Source: Hypomyces perniciosus (Eukaryota; Ascomycota; Sordariomycetes; Hypocreales; Hypocreaceae). From it: a DNA stretch of 64,000 nucleotides. The notes under the pieces are model-generated. The model had not been told where the DNA came from and ran no database searches. It saw nothing but the letters and a program-made list of their open reading frames with translations. Positions 55,666-64,000 of the stretch are shown one piece after another. Every line of letters starts with the position of its first letter. Positions within the stretch are counted from its first letter, which is position 1. The position numbers and the translations under genes were made by a program. The DNA is taken from assembly GCA_008477525.1 (NCBI GenBank), contig SPDT01000004.1:2604001-2668000 (forward strand), given 5' to 3'.

Positions 55666-56637
55666 ATGATACCAATGCATTCTCTTCTCACGGCAGATAA
55701 TGAACCTGATCCGTTTGCACCTGACAAACACCAGCCGGCCGTCTCAGGCTTTACCCGCCTCCCTGCCGAGCTCCGTCTCAAGATATGGTCCTGCGCAGTA
55801 GAGCCGCGAATCGTCATCCTGGACGACCTCGTTCAAAAGACCAGGTCATATCCCATTCCTGAAGTTACCCATCTAAATGTGGAGGCTCGCATGGAGACCA
55901 GAGACGGATATGAGCCCGTCGGCCGGGGGTCTCACATCCACTTTTCCCAGGACATCTTGGTTTGCGACCCGAACATCTCTGATCAGAGCTCGAACGCGTC
56001 TCTGGAGGAACTGGCCCCGCGTGTTCAGAGACTCGCCTTTTGGGACTGTTTTCCTGATGACGGACGCGTGGATGGTCTGGGTCACTACTCTGCTTATCTG
56101 GCTAGGTGTTACCCGCAGGAGCATTTTGGCAAAGTCGAGTTTGACAAGTTCTGGTTTCCAAACCTGAGGGACTTGTGGATTGTCAAAGTTGGCGAGGTTG
56201 ACAGGTCATGGAAAGTTGGCGCCGACCAGGATTTACCTTACGAAGTTCGTCTGAGGAAGATGGCAAGTCAATTCCGCTACTGGGTTGACGAAAACATTGT
56301 CGAGATTGCACCTCTGGACCTGGACGAGCCTGAGACAAAGGCAGTCCTGAGGCAAGGACGCTGCGGCAAAGAGGACTGCCAAACTCTCAATCACGGTCGA
56401 TCCAAGATGGTTTCCAAGGTCATCTTCATAGATGGCAAATACCGAAAAATGGAGGGCTCAGAAGGTTGGCAACGCATCATGCCATGGTCCACCAAGGTCG
56501 CCAAAGCTACGGAGAAGGACACTTCAGAGAACAGGATGAGGTGGATCATCGTCGAGAGGATATTGACCTTTTCCTTGCGTTGGGAGGGGTCTGACGAGCA
56601 AGAGGCGACCACGACACGAAGACAAATAAATGCCTGA
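55666..56637 (+). CDS. 2EXR-domain protein (first of an adjacent pair)
   Basis: A single exon of 323 residues. It has FTRLPAELRLKIWSCAVEPRIVIL near residue 29, the F-box-like signature of the fungal 2EXR family, followed by a conserved beta-rich region (VQRLAFWDCFPDD, FPNLRDLWIVKVGEVD). Function is unknown for the family; it is expanded in Pezizomycotina. The open frame extends 54 codons upstream, but the ATG at 55666 precedes the domain and fits a leader. The next gene, 205 bp downstream on the same strand, has a similar but diverged head. Confidence 0.8.
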   Translation: MIPMHSLLTADNEPDPFAPDKHQPAVSGFTRLPAELRLKIWSCAVEPRIVILDDLVQKTRSYPIPEVTHLNVEARMETRDGYEPVGRGSHIHFSQDILVCDPNISDQSSNASLEELAPRVQRLAFWDCFPDDGRVDGLGHYSAYLARCYPQEHFGKVEFDKFWFPNLRDLWIVKVGEVDRSWKVGADQDLPYEVRLRKMASQFRYWVDENIVEIAPLDLDEPETKAVLRQGRCGKEDCQTLNHGRSKMVSKVIFIDGKYRKMEGSEGWQRIMPWSTKVAKATEKDTSENRMRWIIVERILTFSLRWEGSDEQEATTTRRQINA

Positions 56638-56842
56638 CGGTTCAGGGGGGAGGCGCCTGCAGCTGGCAACCTTGAGCTAAACCTTCAAAATTTCCCCAAC
56701 TTTATTCGTGGGCGTGTCATATTTATTTCCCCTGAGCCATCATTTCTTCCCTCTGGCACTCCTGTCTTGCTCTTGTATCAATAGTTACATTCCAACGCCA
56801 CAATCTGACCAAACACCTCATCTATCAACTGCCCTTCTCATC

Positions 56843-58063
56843 ATGTTCGCCCCACAATCTATTCCAAGGCTCCTTTATGCCGAAGCCCCGAGAAGTATTC
56901 CGTCAGAAGATGACTTTATTCTCGGATTCTTCGTCCACATGATCCCGGCTTCATTCAAAGCTACACTCAGCGACCCCAGGCTTTTCAAGTGTGAGGTTGA
57001 GAGGGATTATCAACGAAACTTCAAGGAGTGGATTGACCACGGACGTCCGCACCCCAGTCAGAGCCCCGAGCTGAACCCTTATACCTACCAATGTTTTCTG
57101 GAGACGGAGCAGGCTTCAAAGGAGGCTGCCGTACGATCCGCTGAGATACGGACGTTGGACCGTTTTTCAATGCTGCCAACAGAGCTGAAAATGAAAATCG
57201 TGGGGTTTTGCGATTTACCGCCTAGAATCTTGCGTGTTATGTATCAGCCATCACGCAGCAACCGACCCTCGCCCTCTCAGTTACCTCATGCGCCTCCGAC
57301 GGCACATGTCGATCGACAACTGCGGGACATCTTCTTCCGAAACTGGAATCGAATTGAGATTACCATGAAGACACGAGAATCAAATGCTCTGGAGCGTAAA
57401 TGTTTGCACCTTAACTATCGAATTGATACGCTCATTATCGATTCCACCGTTATTGTCGATCCATCCTGGGCTACGTGCATCCGCTTCTTGGTTCACATGG
57501 GACATCCCGACATCCGACCTTCTGATATCGATTCCAACTGGATTATGCAAAAGATGAGCGAGCCACTGGATCGTCTGCCAGAAAAGTTATTCACCACGTT
57601 CCCCTCGCTCAAGACGTTCTGGGCGGTAGCGCCTCGCTATTGTGACGAATACTTTCTCACATGTTGGCAGCGGCCAAATGACGAGCTCCATAACCGCCGG
57701 TACACATTAATCAATACTAAAATGGGCTGGACCTCTACCTGGCCGGCATTTCGCTACTATGTCGACTCGGGAAATATAGAATCGACGATACTGGACTATG
57801 AGGAGATCTGCGATATCTGGACCGAGTGCAAACAACATAATCCGTCTTGGCGCCCTTACATGGCTTGTCCAGACTTGGTTGGTCGATTATCATTTGTGCA
57901 CGGCAATGACAAGCCGAAAGACGACGGCAAGATATGGCAGAGGTTGCACCCTGTTGATGAGGATACCGACTCTTTGGAGGCGATCAGGAGACGGCTGGCG
58001 TGGGGTATGGTGGTTGAGAATATCTGTGCCTATCATAACATCAAGGGAGAAGGCCAACCATGA
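56843..58063 (+). CDS. 2EXR-like protein (second of an adjacent pair)
   Basis: A single exon of 406 residues. Starts MFAPQSIPRL; FSMLPTELKMKIVGFCDLPP near residue 110 has the 2EXR-like F-x-x-L-P-x-E-L core. A conserved middle (TLIIDSTVIVDPSW, FPSLKTFWAV) lines up in order with the first protein, suggesting an old tandem duplication. The N-terminal 105 residues have no counterpart in the neighbour. No catalytic motif is visible, so function is unknown. Confidence 0.72.
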   Translation: MFAPQSIPRLLYAEAPRSIPSEDDFILGFFVHMIPASFKATLSDPRLFKCEVERDYQRNFKEWIDHGRPHPSQSPELNPYTYQCFLETEQASKEAAVRSAEIRTLDRFSMLPTELKMKIVGFCDLPPRILRVMYQPSRSNRPSPSQLPHAPPTAHVDRQLRDIFFRNWNRIEITMKTRESNALERKCLHLNYRIDTLIIDSTVIVDPSWATCIRFLVHMGHPDIRPSDIDSNWIMQKMSEPLDRLPEKLFTTFPSLKTFWAVAPRYCDEYFLTCWQRPNDELHNRRYTLINTKMGWTSTWPAFRYYVDSGNIESTILDYEEICDIWTECKQHNPSWRPYMACPDLVGRLSFVHGNDKPKDDGKIWQRLHPVDEDTDSLEAIRRRLAWGMVVENICAYHNIKGEGQP

Positions 58064-59288
58064 TTCGATTATTTTACTTGTACATTTTACATCCCTTGCC
58101 TCTCGTTTCTGCCGTTCCTATGGACATGGATGGGTATGGATTGTTGAATGGGGCTTTGTCTTGACATTTCTTGCGTCTTTTTTTGCATCTTTTCACATAC
58201 ACGGAAAATGGAGGGCCTTGGCTGGGAGACAGGGCTGGCAGACGAATGAGACCTTCACAGGGAGGAATGTACATAAGTTGATGATTGAATATGAAAATAC
58301 ACGATTTCATGCGCTTAGATGTCACCGTACGAAGTAATGTGACAACCCTTTAACTTAACATGAAACACCTAGAAGTCGTGAGTTATCACCATCCTTCACA
58401 CTGCTTGTATCCTTTCCATCCTCTCTATTCTCCCATACCTAGCATCAAACCCATGGCTGCTGTAGTAGAGGTGGATATTGAGATATTAGCAGTTCGGCCC
58501 GGCCGCTTCGGGCCTGTGGGCCCCTCAGGGATGGCCGGATCGGAGCTGGTGGGTCCATAGATTTTAAGCCGAGGCTGTGCGCCAACATTCCAGTTGTCTC
58601 TTCAGTCTCTCTCATCCATTTCCACGGAGATGGTACTCCGTAATATTTTATTGATTTACGGAGAATTGAATCGCCACTCGGTGTCTCCCTATGGTATTGC
58701 AACTCACGCTCGGCACTTGGCTTCCGGATTGACATCTTATTCTAAGTGGATATGCTTGATTACTATATCTGTAATATCAGTAGTACTAGTACGAAGGAGT
58801 ATTCCATATAAACTATCATTCATGGGGCTGAGAAGGGTTTTCGGTCATGTAACATCCTTCTGCCTCCGTCAACCTCGCATGTGATATCCCATTCCTCCGG
58901 ACTTGAGGGATTCGTAAGAGTGAGTAAGCTTATCGTGAAGAGCAGTAGGATTGGTGTCTCCACTGTTGGCGCCCTTTGTTTGACTTCTTGCCAACTGTCA
59001 TCGAATCGGATACGGAGGAAATAAGACTTACTTCTCCCCGCCGCACTATCTCCGAACCGGACACAACATTCGGGGTTGCGGTCATGGCCATGTTGAACAC
59101 CACAACAACTCGAGCGGCTTCACAGTTCCGTCAACACAGCATCTCAACAACTACAAAAGATACAGCTCTTATATAACAGTACCAAAACTCCTCTTGGATT
59201 AGACACTATCAACTCTCCCTCAAAAAAACTCTCATCACGTTTCTCACGTTCTCATCATCACCATACCCGTCCTACCAAAGCCGCCACC
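58064..59288. other. Intergenic region, about 1.2 kb
   Basis: Contains TACTCCGTA and TAGTACGAAG motifs near 58635 and 58790 and a TATATAA at about 59170, roughly 120 bp before the dehydrogenase ATG. No gene seen. Confidence 0.5.
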
Positions 59289-60469
59289 ATGCCCATCACA
59301 GCCAACGACAAACTCCTCCTTCACATGCCAGGCCCTCCACCACCTGGGTGGCTCGATGCCGTGGCAAAACGCTTCCCCCAGCTCCACGTCCGATGGGAGC
59401 CGTGCCAGGTTCTTGACAGCGACCTAGCCAACGCCGACACTCTCTCAGACGACATCTGGGAGGGCGTCACCATGTTTGCTGCGTATCCCCCGCCCAGCGC
59501 CTCGAGGATGAAGGACGTGCGCTGGGTGCAGGTCATTTCATCAGGCTGGGATCGTTGGCTTCAGCACGAGAGGTTCTTGAATCCGGAGGTGGTGTTTTCC
59601 TCGACATCTGGGTGTCAGCCGTATGTCCAACCCCCGGTATATGTGCCACGCATAGTTTAACTAAACGACTTGTTTGTATAGACCTCAGATCGCCGAGTGG
59701 GTTATCAGCACCTGGCTTGCTCATACACACCACCTTGGCCACTACGCAGAGCAGCAAAAGAACGAAAACTGGTCCATGGCTGTCCGAACACATCCCACAA
59801 CAGACTCTGTCAGTCTCCGCATGTACGTCTATCCTCTCCCTCCTCTCCATGCTCACCTCTAATCTTCAAATCTTCAGGGGCGTCCTAGGCTATGGCACCA
59901 TCGGCCGTCAATGCGCCAGACTCGGCCAAGCTCTCGGCATGGAAATCTACGCCTACACATCATCCCCTCGGACAACTCCTGAATCCCGCCGTCTGAGAGG
60001 CTACACCGTCCCCAACACAGGCGATCCAGACGGCCTCATCCCCGCAAAGTGGTTCTCCGGCAAGGGCGCCGACGCTGTGAACGACTTCGTCGGTCAAGAC
60101 CTCGACATCCTGGTCCTCGCGCTGCCTGGCAGCCCCGAGACCAAGGGGCTCATCGGGCGGGAGCAGTTTCAGATCATGGGCAAGAAGAAGACGTTCTTGT
60201 CGAACATTGCGCGTGGACATATCGTTGATACGGATGCGTTGGTGGAGGCGCTGGAGCAAGGGACGATTAGGGGTGCGGCGTTGGATGTTACGGAGCCTGA
60301 GCCCCTGCCGAAGGGTCATCCGTTGTGGAAGAGTCCCAATGTGTTTATCACGCCGCATATTTCCTGGCAGTCTACTACGATGGTTAGTCGCGTGGCGGAT
60401 ATTGTCATGGAGAATCTCGAGAGGTTGGATAAGGGGGAGCCTCTTCTGAACCAAGTCAAGAAAAATTGA
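59289..60469 (+). CDS. D-isomer-specific 2-hydroxyacid dehydrogenase
   Basis: Exons 59289-59620, 59682-59822 and 59878-60469; 354 residues. NAD(P)-dependent reduction of 2-oxoacids to D-2-hydroxyacids; the exact substrate (glyoxylate, hydroxypyruvate or other) is uncertain. The Rossmann motif is VLGYGTIG, followed by NIARGHIVD (catalytic Arg), DVTEPEPLP (Glu) and TPHIS (His). The second exon provides PPQIAEWVISTWLA, the start of the nucleotide-binding part. The donor at 59823 (GTACGT) splits an ATG codon, giving LRMGVLGYG. Convergent with the WDR59-like gene, 244 bp between stop codons. Confidence 0.92.
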
Positions 60470-60713
60470 CGATGTGACGTAATGAATAGCAAAAGAAAAG
60501 AAAGCAAAAGAAAGGGAAATATTCCAGTGAAGACGAGGGCTGAGATCAAAGTTGCATAGAGCCCCGTACATCAAGTTCTTGTTGATTCAGATAGATGGTA
60601 ATGTGCTGCTATTATACATCCGGTCGGTCCTCAACGCCAGAAAACCCTTGAAACGCGAGGTGTCAAGTCATTTTATGTACGTTGTACATATCGATATACA
60701 AGTGTGCCAGATA

Positions 60714-63700
60714 TTAGGCCCCTCTCCTGGTAGTAGTATTCCGCCTCTGACTCGAGGCTCGCGACCACGGCCCAGCCGGCCCCGTGAGCCCCGCGAAACC
60801 CAACCCAGACGATGGCTTCGTGCCCTGAGCTCTACTCGGTACATTCTTGCCAACGCGCTCCCACTCGCCAGTGCCATCACCCCTTTCTTTCTCATCCTCG
60901 ATATCGCTGCCGCCTATCGCTGCTGATGGAAGCATCGTCATCTGCTGTTGGTTCTTCATCATGGCACCGCGAAGAGCAGCCCATGATTCAACTTGTCCCT
61001 TCACTGCCTCTTCAACGCAGTTGCACTCATCTCCGGCGGGACAGAACCTCTCACCCGCCGCGTGCCACTCTGCCAGACAATCTTCATGGCTGGCACATCC
61101 ACATGAGAGGCACGGCGGGAACAGAGCATCAACGGGCTCCAGGCAGTATACGCATCGGAGTTGATTTTGAACGCGATGACAGCGATCGCATGTCCCCACC
61201 GCACCACCAACTTTGGAGTCTGATGATGTATATCGAATCGGTTCCAACTGAGTCTCATGGACACGGCAAACCCCCGTTACGTCGAGACCACGCCCCGATG
61301 CGACAAGCGTATGGAGTTGGTCCTTCTTGCCCATAATAATGGGAGACGAACCAGTCTTGGGATGCGATGCACCACCACTAGCTGCATCATGCAGTGTATA
61401 CGAATCATGGAAGCCGCCCTCTGTTCCCGTAGACAAGTCATCTTTGAGGACATTAAACTTCATGACCTCTAGCCGAGCAAGAGGTTGATTCCACATTTGC
61501 AGCATCTCGGCATATGCGTATCGATAGTTTGTGTAGACATGGCTACGGCTCGGCTCCAGTAGTGGTGTGCTTAGCCAACCATCGTCGTCGAATATGGTTT
61601 GATCCTCCACAAAGACAGAAACGCTCACCGGCACCAGGGGTAAAAAGTCGTCTTTTCGATACTCGTCATCTGACACAGAGTTTCTACCTCCACTTGAGTC
61701 TCCCACAGGATAAGTTGGCCCAGCGCTGGCGTAACCTGAGCGAGGAGCAAGGCTGTTCAGGATGACCTCTGCAGGGCTATGTTTTTTCTTTGACTGGCCA
61801 GCTGGTGGCGATGACGAGCTTGCGCCTGTGAATGACCGTGGGAAGTTGGCAGCAAATGCTGAGCTTATACCGGAATTGATCTTAGAAAGTGGACGGTTAG
61901 TGGGTGATTTTGATAGAACCGATGGCGGATCTAATTCTCCCAGGAAGGGCTTTTTTGAGGGCGGAGTCTCGCCGCAGGAGTACGAATTCGTCCCAGGGTC
62001 ACCGTTCCAATACCCTGGGTCGTCTGAAGTATGGGATCCTGGGTGCTGAATGGGAGTATGAAGAGTACCGGGAGTTGTCACGGCTGAACCTGTCGCTCCC
62101 CGGCTGTAAATATTCCATGTCGTTGCATCTGTTGGGAAGTAGTCTAGCGAGAATGACGGTGCCTTTAGCGGCAGTGGCGTCTCTTGTAGAGGTAGTTGTG
62201 ATTCGGCGTAGGCAACGCTGTCGTCGGCTGAAGACTCACTGAAGATGCACGAGAGCATCGCCAGCATCTGGATGTCTGCCGTCTTCTCAAAATAATCAAA
62301 CAACTCCTGAATGAAGTCCTTGGCTAGGGGGTGTCGGCCCCATTTTACTCTACCCAAGAGGGTATTACCACCGGAGTCGTCGTCCCTCAAGATGCCTGTG
62401 TTATCATAATCGTGACACTTGGAAACAACCTCCTTGGCAATAACAAGGATGGAGCTCCGTCTTTGGTTGCTTGCGAGAATTTCGAGTGGAATCCCCTTCC
62501 TAAGCAAGAGAGCCAAGTATTGCCATACGTTCACCAGGTCGGTATAGCCGTGTTTCTCTGCAACGCTTGCATTGTGTTCGCACACGTCTGCGCCATCACC
62601 AAAGATGGCATATTCTTGCGCAAACTCCTTCTTGGAAGGCAGGTCTGCCCTCAAGTCATGGATGGAAATGAGGTTTCGGGGGCGTGCAAGCCGCCGCCGA
62701 CTGGTTCCGGTACCGGTTGCGGTGCCGACCCCGGTTCCAGTTCCACCGCCACTCGATCGGACGGAGAGATCTTCACTCCAGGTCTTTCTGAGATGGCGAC
62801 TTGAGTGATACCATAGACTCATTTTATGGATAGACGTGGACTCAGAATCGCTGGATGAAGAGGAGGATTCATCTGACTCGCTTGAACCAGATTGGTCTTC
62901 AGTGGCGGAGGCTTCGTCTGTATTGTATTTATGTCGAGGGGGTGTATCATGCGTCAGTCTACCAAAGCCTGCAAAGAATGGCTCACCCTTCGAACGTTCC
63001 TTATACATGTCTGCCGAATTCTGGAAAAGCACTCTTGCTTTTTCTTCTTTTGTTGGGAAGAAGCACACGAGGCGGCCATCATGTGAAAACCGAGCACCAC
63101 ATGTTAGAGGAGGTGGGGGAACATTAATATGAGCAGGGATTGCAAGTGTTGTGTCGGCATCAGCATGAGGCATCAGTTCTTGGGACATGGACGCCGATCC
63201 GCCTGCCGGGATGTCTTCCTCCTCATCGCTAGAGCTTTCGTCAGCAAGTTCATCGAGACCGTCATCCAGATCGCGAACATTCTTGAAGAGAGTAGTGCTG
63301 GATTCAAGGTCAACTTCTCCGAGCAAGTAGGTGAAGGCTACTTCCAAGCAGTTCTGTTTGTTTTTTAAGAACTTATCTGCAAGCTTATCAAGTTCATGAT
63401 GGAGCCGTTTGTGCATTCTCTCTGGCATAAATGAAGTCTTCTCGATGAAGAACTTCGGTGCCTTGACCTTGGGGTATTCAGTGGGTATGTCAATTTTGAC
63501 CTTGATGAAAATAGTTGCGCCGTCCCTTCCCCATGGGCCATTGAGCGAGGCATTCAGCGTCAAGTTATCCATGTCAATATTTTCCCATTTGACCTTTGGA
63601 ATTTGCGTGCTAACACGCAGCAGCTCCTCCTGAATAGTGTCAGGTTCGCCCCACTGATCATCTGGATAGCCGTGTCCCAAGTTACCCGAATCCTTGGAAA

Positions 63701-64000
63701 CCAGACGTCTAGATCCATCCGCTGATATTTTTCTTTTCGTCATGGTAATGCCTTTCATCCATCCGATCTGAGACTGGCTTGGGTCTAGCTTGTTGCTTGA
63801 GACGACCTTGGCTTTCATCGACGGCCCACGCCATGCAGGCCTCATCTGGCGGTTGAAAGGTGTAGCGGACCGCATACCAGCTGTGAGAGCGCTTTGTTTG
63901 TGATTGATACCACCAGCGCCAGTTCGGGGATCTTTCATTGTTCCTGTCCTCCTGTCGCGGCTTGAGCTATCATCTATAGTACGGAAGGTTTTGTAAGTCG
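60714..64000 (-). CDS. WDR59/Sea3-like SEA complex protein, 5' part beyond the window
   Basis: The open frame continues to the right edge (about 1,095 codons visible). WDR59/Sea3 (Mtc5) is part of the SEA/GATOR2 complex at the vacuole that regulates TORC1 in response to amino acids. The visible part starts downstream of the expected WD40 repeats. It shows an RWD-like region (IQEELLRVSTQIPKVKWENIDMDN) near the right end, followed by long Ser/Asp-rich linkers. Near the left end are paired cysteines of a RING-like zinc module (CDRCHRVQNQLRC, CLSCGCASHEDC). A GTGTG/GTGTGT run in the middle encodes a Gly/Thr repeat (GTGTGVGTATGTG). The WD40 domain must lie outside the window. Confidence 0.85.
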   Translation of the reverse strand, partial: TYKTFRTIDDSSSRDRRTGTMKDPRTGAGGINHKQSALTAGMRSATPFNRQMRPAWRGPSMKAKVVSSNKLDPSQSQIGWMKGITMTKRKISADGSRRLVSKDSGNLGHGYPDDQWGEPDTIQEELLRVSTQIPKVKWENIDMDNLTLNASLNGPWGRDGATIFIKVKIDIPTEYPKVKAPKFFIEKTSFMPERMHKRLHHELDKLADKFLKNKQNCLEVAFTYLLGEVDLESSTTLFKNVRDLDDGLDELADESSSDEEEDIPAGGSASMSQELMPHADADTTLAIPAHINVPPPPLTCGARFSHDGRLVCFFPTKEEKARVLFQNSADMYKERSKGEPFFAGFGRLTHDTPPRHKYNTDEASATEDQSGSSESDESSSSSSDSESTSIHKMSLWYHSSRHLRKTWSEDLSVRSSGGGTGTGVGTATGTGTSRRRLARPRNLISIHDLRADLPSKKEFAQEYAIFGDGADVCEHNASVAEKHGYTDLVNVWQYLALLLRKGIPLEILASNQRRSSILVIAKEVVSKCHDYDNTGILRDDDSGGNTLLGRVKWGRHPLAKDFIQELFDYFEKTADIQMLAMLSCIFSESSADDSVAYAESQLPLQETPLPLKAPSFSLDYFPTDATTWNIYSRGATGSAVTTPGTLHTPIQHPGSHTSDDPGYWNGDPGTNSYSCGETPPSKKPFLGELDPPSVLSKSPTNRPLSKINSGISSAFAANFPRSFTGASSSSPPAGQSKKKHSPAEVILNSLAPRSGYASAGPTYPVGDSSGGRNSVSDDEYRKDDFLPLVPVSVSVFVEDQTIFDDDGWLSTPLLEPSRSHVYTNYRYAYAEMLQMWNQPLARLEVMKFNVLKDDLSTGTEGGFHDSYTLHDAASGGASHPKTGSSPIIMGKKDQLHTLVASGRGLDVTGVCRVHETQLEPIRYTSSDSKVGGAVGTCDRCHRVQNQLRCVYCLEPVDALFPPCLSCGCASHEDCLAEWHAAGERFCPAGDECNCVEEAVKGQVESWAALRGAMMKNQQQMTMLPSAAIGGSDIEDEKERGDGTGEWERVGKNVPSRAQGTKPSSGLGFAGLTGPAGPWSRASSQRRNTTTRRGA

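Overview
This is a nuclear genome window from a filamentous ascomycete. The genes carry short spliceosomal introns of about 50-180 bp with GT-AG ends and CTAAC/CTGAC-like branch sites. The family set (CFEM, thaumatin-like, 2EXR, LYC1-type acetyltransferase, Sfp/NpgA-type phosphopantetheinyl transferase) is typical of Pezizomycotina. Protein similarity recalled from memory points to Sordariomycetes, probably Hypocreales, but the species cannot be fixed from the sequence alone. There are no bacterial-type operons, no CRISPR array and no intact transposon.

Layout. 1-1394 is the 3' end of a phosphoinositide-specific phospholipase C. 1395-14359 is a very gene-poor stretch holding one probable small zinc-ribbon-like gene (10787-11105), microsatellites and many short GTAC-centred palindromes. 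14360-31251 is gene-dense: a LYC1-like acetyltransferase broken by one in-frame TAG, a dienelactone hydrolase family enzyme, a phosphopantetheinyl transferase, signal peptide peptidase, a PPIL1-type cyclophilin, an Sgf11-like SAGA protein, an NAA50-like GNAT with an N-terminal PIP-box-like motif, a glucokinase with a predicted C-terminal membrane anchor, and an MFSD5-like transporter with a GC-AG intron. An intron-containing tRNA-Phe(GAA) lies at 32000-32097. 33699-48295 holds an Hsp70-like ATPase with a proline-rich head, a GPI-type thaumatin-like protein, an ankyrin protein, RNA polymerase III subunit C11, Mediator subunit Med31, a metallophosphoesterase, a CFEM GPI-type protein and GPI2/PIG-C. 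50362-60469 is looser: an unknown membrane protein, an alpha/beta hydrolase, two adjacent 2EXR-type proteins and a D-2-hydroxyacid dehydrogenase. The window ends in a WDR59/Sea3-like SEA complex protein that runs off the right edge.

The genes do not form one pathway. They are mostly housekeeping (transcription, splicing, GPI anchoring, proteolysis, nutrient signalling) mixed with surface proteins and accessory enzymes. Convergent and divergent pairs are common, and several divergent pairs share 500-970 bp promoters. The phosphopantetheinyl transferase has no synthase beside it, so this is not a secondary-metabolite cluster.

The most unusual things seen are the intergenic family of GTAC-centred palindromes (up to 18 bp perfect), the single-stop LYC1 pseudogene, the tail-anchored glucokinase, the PIP-box acetyltransferase, and the cysteine-paired small gene whose stop codon abuts a consensus splice donor. 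No complete new defence or biosynthetic system was found. All exon joins were inferred by eye from splice signals, reading frame and family similarity, without alignments.
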